Source of the DNA: Hydrogenoanaerobacterium sp032017025
GTDB taxonomy: Bacteria > Bacillota > Clostridia > Oscillospirales > Ruminococcaceae
Assembly: GCF_032017025.1 (NCBI RefSeq)
Contig: NZ_DALZQO010000004.1
Coordinates: 75,088-139,087, forward strand
Direction: 5' to 3'
DNA: 64,000 nucleotides
Positions 60,321 to 64,000 of this stretch are shown here, piece after piece; within the stretch, counting starts at the first letter, position 1, and each line of letters begins with the position of its first letter. The notes below the pieces were generated by a model, which saw only the letters and a list, made by a program, of their open reading frames with translations, was not told where the DNA came from and did not search any database. The position numbers and the translations under genes were made by a program.

Positions 60321-63300
60321 CCGCCTGCACCTCCTCTGCATTGGCCTTGGTATGTTCCGCTTCTTTTTCGGGGTCTATCTTATTAAAAAAATCTGCTTTT
60401 GTTTTAATATCATCGATTTTATTTTGAATATCGCCTTCCTCGTGGCCGCAAACCTCGCGGTAGTCGCAATACTCACAGGTGCTTTTGTACTGGCCGGTAT
60501 AGGTTGGTACCGCACCGATTGCACCGCTGCGCAGGGTATCTGCCATTTCAACAACCAGCCGATGAACGTGCTGTTCCAGCTTACCGAACTCTGCAAGTGT
60601 AGCAACATCGCCCTTAATCTCGGTGGTAATTTCGGTTACCTTGTCTTTGCCCCTGCCCGAAGACTTTTCCTTCTCCTTGATTGTAACCGGAATGAATACA
60701 CCCTCGCCGTCACGCTCCATGCCAAGCAAGGACTCGGGATTATCGAGTAGCAGACCGTTCATTTTAAGTGTCTTCATCTGCTCTTTTTGTGCCTCTTCGG
60801 CACCGGTACCGCGGTCAAGCGAGGTAAATTTTGTTTTGGCAGGCATGTACAAAATACCCGCAGGCGCGGCCCCCGCAAGCCCACCCGTACCCTTTTTACC
60901 GAGGGTAAACAAATAGATGAGCATTTGCAGGTTTAATCCACAGTAAATGTCGGTGAGGTCGAATGTTTTGCTGCCGGATTTGTAATCGACGACGCGCACA
61001 TATTTTCTGCCGTTTTTCTCCAACAGATCCACACGGTCAACCACGCCCTCAACCGTTACCTTGCCGCCCGTGCTGATGGGAAATTCCATAGGGTCGACAC
61101 ATATGCCTTCTGCTGCATCACCCTCAGGCAGCTCCTGCTGCTTTTTGATGGGCAGCTCGAAATAAGCCGGGCGGAACTCGCTGCTTGCAAACTCTTTGGC
61201 AAGGTGCTGCAGAAGCTTCACAAGAGTATCCTCCAGCCGTTTAAACAAATAGGTAAAACGTGCGGGCTTGCTCTCTTTCCCTCCCATTTTTTCATCGACA
61301 TACTGCCACAGAAGCTCGTGGATATCTGCGCGCAGCTTGTCTTCATTTTGTACCGCGGCACAGATGTCATCGTAGCGCGAGAGCAGAGCTTGCAGCACAA
61401 AATGCACCAGCGTGCCCGATTCCATCGGCGAAAGCTCGGCACGGTGGCGCGGGCAAACACTTAACCCGTAGCGGCAAAAATACGCCAGCTTGCACTGGTA
61501 AAACTGGTCGAGCCGCGAAGCGGAAAGGCTCATATCGCTGCCATAAAGTTTTAAAATGGTGTCGCTGCTTTTCAGCTGATATTCGCTGGCTTTAACTGGA
61601 TTCAGCAGCCGCTCTGTACGCTCACCAAGCCCCTGTTCTTCAAGGTATGCTTTGAGTGATGCGGTAAACTGGTTATCCTGCCGCAGGTTGCCGCAAAACA
61701 CGTCAAACGCGGTTTTATTGTTGTGGATATAAACCATGCGGTCCTGCTCATCGGTGGAAATTTTGGCGGCAAAGGGCAGTACCGAACGCAGCCCCTTGAC
61801 AATGACAGAGGGGTATAAGCTCTCACCCTTGAGCGTGGAGCAGGAGTAGCACACTGTAAGCTGCTGCGATGCACTGCATAGCGCCGCATAGGCGCAATAG
61901 GTTTCATCGAGCGATTTGCTCTCGGCGGTATCGGAGATTTCAAGTCCGCTGTTAATCATCTGTTCGCGCTCAGCATCGGAAAAAATGCCGCCCGATTTGT
62001 ATACCGCAGGAAAAATCCCCTCGTTTGCTCCCACCAAAAAAGTGAGTTTTGGGGATGAAAGACGAACACGGTCGGCAGAGCCAATAGTAACCTGATCAAG
62101 GGTCTGCGGAATACTGCCGATATCCACCGAACAGAGCACCATGCGAAGCAGCTCGGCAAACTGCTGTAGTGTAAGGTTTGCTTCGCCAAGTGCGGCGGCA
62201 AATTGATCCAGCAGGTCAACGACTGTATCGTAAAGCTGGGTACAATCGACAGCAACCATGTCGTTTTCTTCGGTTTGACGCAGCCTGCTTAAAATACCGG
62301 AGCGTTCGAGATAGCGGAACACCGCCACGGCAAAGCCCGCACCGTTGCAGCGCTGCACCGCATCATACAGCTCCTCCAGCGGGGCAATGACCTGCACGCG
62401 AAGCTCATTGAGCCTTGCAAGCAACTCCATATCATATTTACTGGGTTCGCCATAGCCCGACGGATTCATCTTAAAATCCTGCCGCCACGTGCTGCCCTTA
62501 ACATCCCAGGTAAAGCAGTAATTTTCGAGCTCGCCAATCTGCTGTGGCGAAACACCCAGCAATGCGGTTTTGAGCAACGCTAAGATCTCGTCGGTATCAA
62601 AATTACGGCGTACCGCATCAACCGCATGCAAAATGGCAGCGGTAAGCGGCTTTCCGGTGATGTCTTCACGGATATCCATAAAATATGGGATTTCGTAGCG
62701 TTCAAAAATGCTTTGGAAGGCCTGTGCATAGGCGGAAAGATCGCGCCCGATTATGGCGACATCGCGGTAACGGATGCCGTTTTGACGAACGGCTTCACGG
62801 ATCGACGCGGCGACATACTCCACCTCATCGTATTGGTTTTGCGCTTCGACCAGCCGGACGTTTTCGCAAGGTTTATCGTACGAGTGAGCATGTGAGCGAA
62901 AGATATTTTGCTCCAGGTGTGCAAGGTCATCGCTTTGGTAGCGGTGGTGACGGTTTAAAACAACAGGCGGCAGTTCCTGTATGCCATTGTTTTTCCCAAT
63001 GCGCCGCAGGCGTGATGCTGTTTTTTTCACCAAAGAAAATAACCCTAAGCCATTTTCCGATTCCTCCAGTGTATCGGTACACAGGGTAACGGTGACTTTG
63101 GGCGACTGTGTGATAATATGATCGAGCATTTGGTGTTCGCCCGCTGTGAACGACTTGAACGAGTCGATATAAACGCTGTAATCGGCGAAGAACGGCTCAC
63201 TTTCAAGGTAGCCGCAGGCGCGTGTGACGTCGTCCTCCGCATCCTTGTAGCTGCGGTCGATCATCGCCTGATATACGCGGTAGATAGAGGTGAGTTCCTC

Positions 63301-63756
63301 TGATTTTTTCGAAAGTCCCTCATCCCCCGCACTTTGGGCAAATTGCTCCAGCTGTTCGGGTGAGATCCCGGCATTTTTGAACTCACTGATTTGTGAAACC
63401 ATGGTTTCGACAAAGCCGATGTGGTTAATTTTGTTTGAGTAGAGTTCGAGAGTATCCGCCAGCTCACCCATGGCAAGGCTCATCAGCAGCAGGCGCGCAC
63501 TGTCGTCGATATAGTCACCCGCAAGCCCGCCGTATTGCCGAAAAATGCGGTTGCACAATCGTGTAAAGCTGAGTACCTCTACATCAATTGCTCGCCGCGC
63601 GCCAAGCATTTCATACAGGGTTTTTTCGGTCTCGAAGGAATGCTGTTCGGGCACTACAACAATCGCTCGTCCCCCTGCACGCACATCCTCACAGATTTTT
63701 TCGCGCAACAGGGTCGTTTTGCCGCTGCCGGTTGTTCCTATAACAAATTGTAGCAT
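60307..63756 (-). CDS. addB: ATP-dependent helicase/nuclease subunit B
   Basis: Second subunit of AddAB. The 1149 residues have an N-terminal Walker A (GTTGSGKTTL), an inactive-type helicase region and a C-terminal nuclease (RVVDYKSGSKTFD). The four cysteines of the iron-sulfur cluster are in place: one in FYQCKLAYF and three in STCEYCDYREVC. The ATG at 63756 follows AGGAGG. Its promoter is not certain; a TATAAT at 63884-63879 lies at the end of repeat copy B. The protein ends in a charged tail (residues about 1125-1149). Confidence 0.96.
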   Translation of the reverse strand: MLQFVIGTTGSGKTTLLREKICEDVRAGGRAIVVVPEQHSFETEKTLYEMLGARRAIDVEVLSFTRLCNRIFRQYGGLAGDYIDDSARLLLMSLAMGELADTLELYSNKINHIGFVETMVSQISEFKNAGISPEQLEQFAQSAGDEGLSKKSEELTSIYRVYQAMIDRSYKDAEDDVTRACGYLESEPFFADYSVYIDSFKSFTAGEHQMLDHIITQSPKVTVTLCTDTLEESENGLGLFSLVKKTASRLRRIGKNNGIQELPPVVLNRHHRYQSDDLAHLEQNIFRSHAHSYDKPCENVRLVEAQNQYDEVEYVAASIREAVRQNGIRYRDVAIIGRDLSAYAQAFQSIFERYEIPYFMDIREDITGKPLTAAILHAVDAVRRNFDTDEILALLKTALLGVSPQQIGELENYCFTWDVKGSTWRQDFKMNPSGYGEPSKYDMELLARLNELRVQVIAPLEELYDAVQRCNGAGFAVAVFRYLERSGILSRLRQTEENDMVAVDCTQLYDTVVDLLDQFAAALGEANLTLQQFAELLRMVLCSVDIGSIPQTLDQVTIGSADRVRLSSPKLTFLVGANEGIFPAVYKSGGIFSDAEREQMINSGLEISDTAESKSLDETYCAYAALCSASQQLTVCYSCSTLKGESLYPSVIVKGLRSVLPFAAKISTDEQDRMVYIHNNKTAFDVFCGNLRQDNQFTASLKAYLEEQGLGERTERLLNPVKASEYQLKSSDTILKLYGSDMSLSASRLDQFYQCKLAYFCRYGLSVCPRHRAELSPMESGTLVHFVLQALLSRYDDICAAVQNEDKLRADIHELLWQYVDEKMGGKESKPARFTYLFKRLEDTLVKLLQHLAKEFASSEFRPAYFELPIKKQQELPEGDAAEGICVDPMEFPISTGGKVTVEGVVDRVDLLEKNGRKYVRVVDYKSGSKTFDLTDIYCGLNLQMLIYLFTLGKKGTGGLAGAAPAGILYMPAKTKFTSLDRGTGAEEAQKEQMKTLKMNGLLLDNPESLLGMERDGEGVFIPVTIKEKEKSSGRGKDKVTEITTEIKGDVATLAEFGKLEQHVHRLVVEMADTLRSGAIGAVPTYTGQYKSTCEYCDYREVCGHEEGDIQNKIDDIKTKADFFNKIDPEKEAEHTKANAEEVQADGED

Positions 63757-63878
63757 ACTATTCCTCCTGTACGGCTTTTGCAGGGGTAAAATTGGTGACT
63801 GAACCTGCTTAAAATATATTTCTTGCTTATCATGTATTGTTAAAAATCCACCTTATTGCACGTGGATTATCTCTGACT

Positions 63879-64000
63879 ATTATATCATAAACCGGTCTTA
63901 AAACACAGTTTTGCACTTGCGCCATGCGCAAGTTTGCGTGCTAAAGCACGCAAAGACCGTTTCCGATGTAATAAAACATATTTGCCAAACGGCAAGTACC
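63879..64000 (-). repeat. Dispersed structured repeat, copy B
   Basis: Minus-strand copy of the repeat at 11520-11637, cut by the window edge. It keeps the hairpin TTGCCGTTTGGCAA and the segments ACATCGGAAACGGTCTTT and AAGACCGGTTTATGATATAAT. Two intact inner hairpins are present: TTTGCGTGC with GCACGCAAA, and CTTGCGC with GCGCAAG. It ends in TATAAT pointing towards addB. It looks less decayed than copy A. Confidence 0.7.

Noticed and set aside
1..64000. CRISPR array, tRNA or rRNA genes, insertion sequences, prophage
   Set aside because: No regular direct repeats with spacers, no rRNA-like or tRNA-like stretches and no transposase, integrase or phage proteins were seen on either strand.

Overview
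The window looks like a chromosome segment of a spore-forming, low-to-moderate GC Clostridia, most likely a gut-type Oscillospiraceae/Ruminococcaceae relative. The evidence is spoIIIAA at the left edge and yunB (both sporulation genes), gatCAB, addAB instead of recBCD, the order infC-rpmI-rplT, trmFO, a T-box leader, and consistent AGGAGG-type ribosome binding sites. The genus cannot be named from this sequence alone. Nearly all genes lie on the minus strand; seven genes in two blocks lie on the plus strand. No tRNA, rRNA, CRISPR, transposase or prophage gene was seen. Two runs of exactly ten N (31018-31027 and 43377-43386) are scaffold joins; the second falls inside smc.

Layout from left to right. 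1-7983: spoIIIAA (partial), gatB-gatA-gatC, ligA, yunB and a metallo-beta-lactamase-fold protein. 8089-10671: an XRE-cupin regulator and an acyl-CoA synthetase behind a T-box leader with its own promoter; the specifier reads as AUC (isoleucine). 10668-14916: a HAD phosphatase, a structured repeat, then on the plus strand a four-cysteine small protein and a secreted GHL10-type/amidase_3 fusion. 14992-23815: a nucleoside-salvage regulon made of a UroD-like protein, uridine phosphorylase, nucleoside hydrolase, an MFS carrier and a complete ECF transporter (S, T, A1, A2). It diverges from a SorC/DeoR-type regulator, and the shared promoter region holds a palindrome nearly identical to the Bacillus DeoR operator. 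24031-26544: an ECF sigma factor, its zinc-binding anti-sigma factor and two membrane proteins of unknown function. 26655-30756: a MarR-controlled heterodimeric ABC exporter.

From 30841 to the right end the content is mostly housekeeping. It includes a CD1247-like acidic protein and efp, then a Xaa-Pro peptidase, aroQ, an AP-endonuclease-like protein and a YqeG phosphatase. These are followed by rpsU, leuS, rsfS, an LCP protein, a nadD-yqeK fusion, yhbY, rdgB, ftsY, smc, a radical SAM protein, rnc, plsX, trmFO, topA, dprA, an rRNA/tRNA methyltransferase, rplT-rpmI-infC with its leader, addA and addB.

The most interesting signals are four. First, the isoleucine-type T-box in front of an acyl-CoA ligase, which suggests isoleucine made by reductive carboxylation of 2-methylbutyrate. 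Second, the DeoR-like nucleoside regulon, with its unexplained UroD-family member and an ECF ATPase that has lost the LSGGQ signature. Third, a ~120-bp structured repeat present twice, each time upstream of a gene in the same relative orientation. Fourth, a lysine/alanine-rich N-terminal tail on topoisomerase I.
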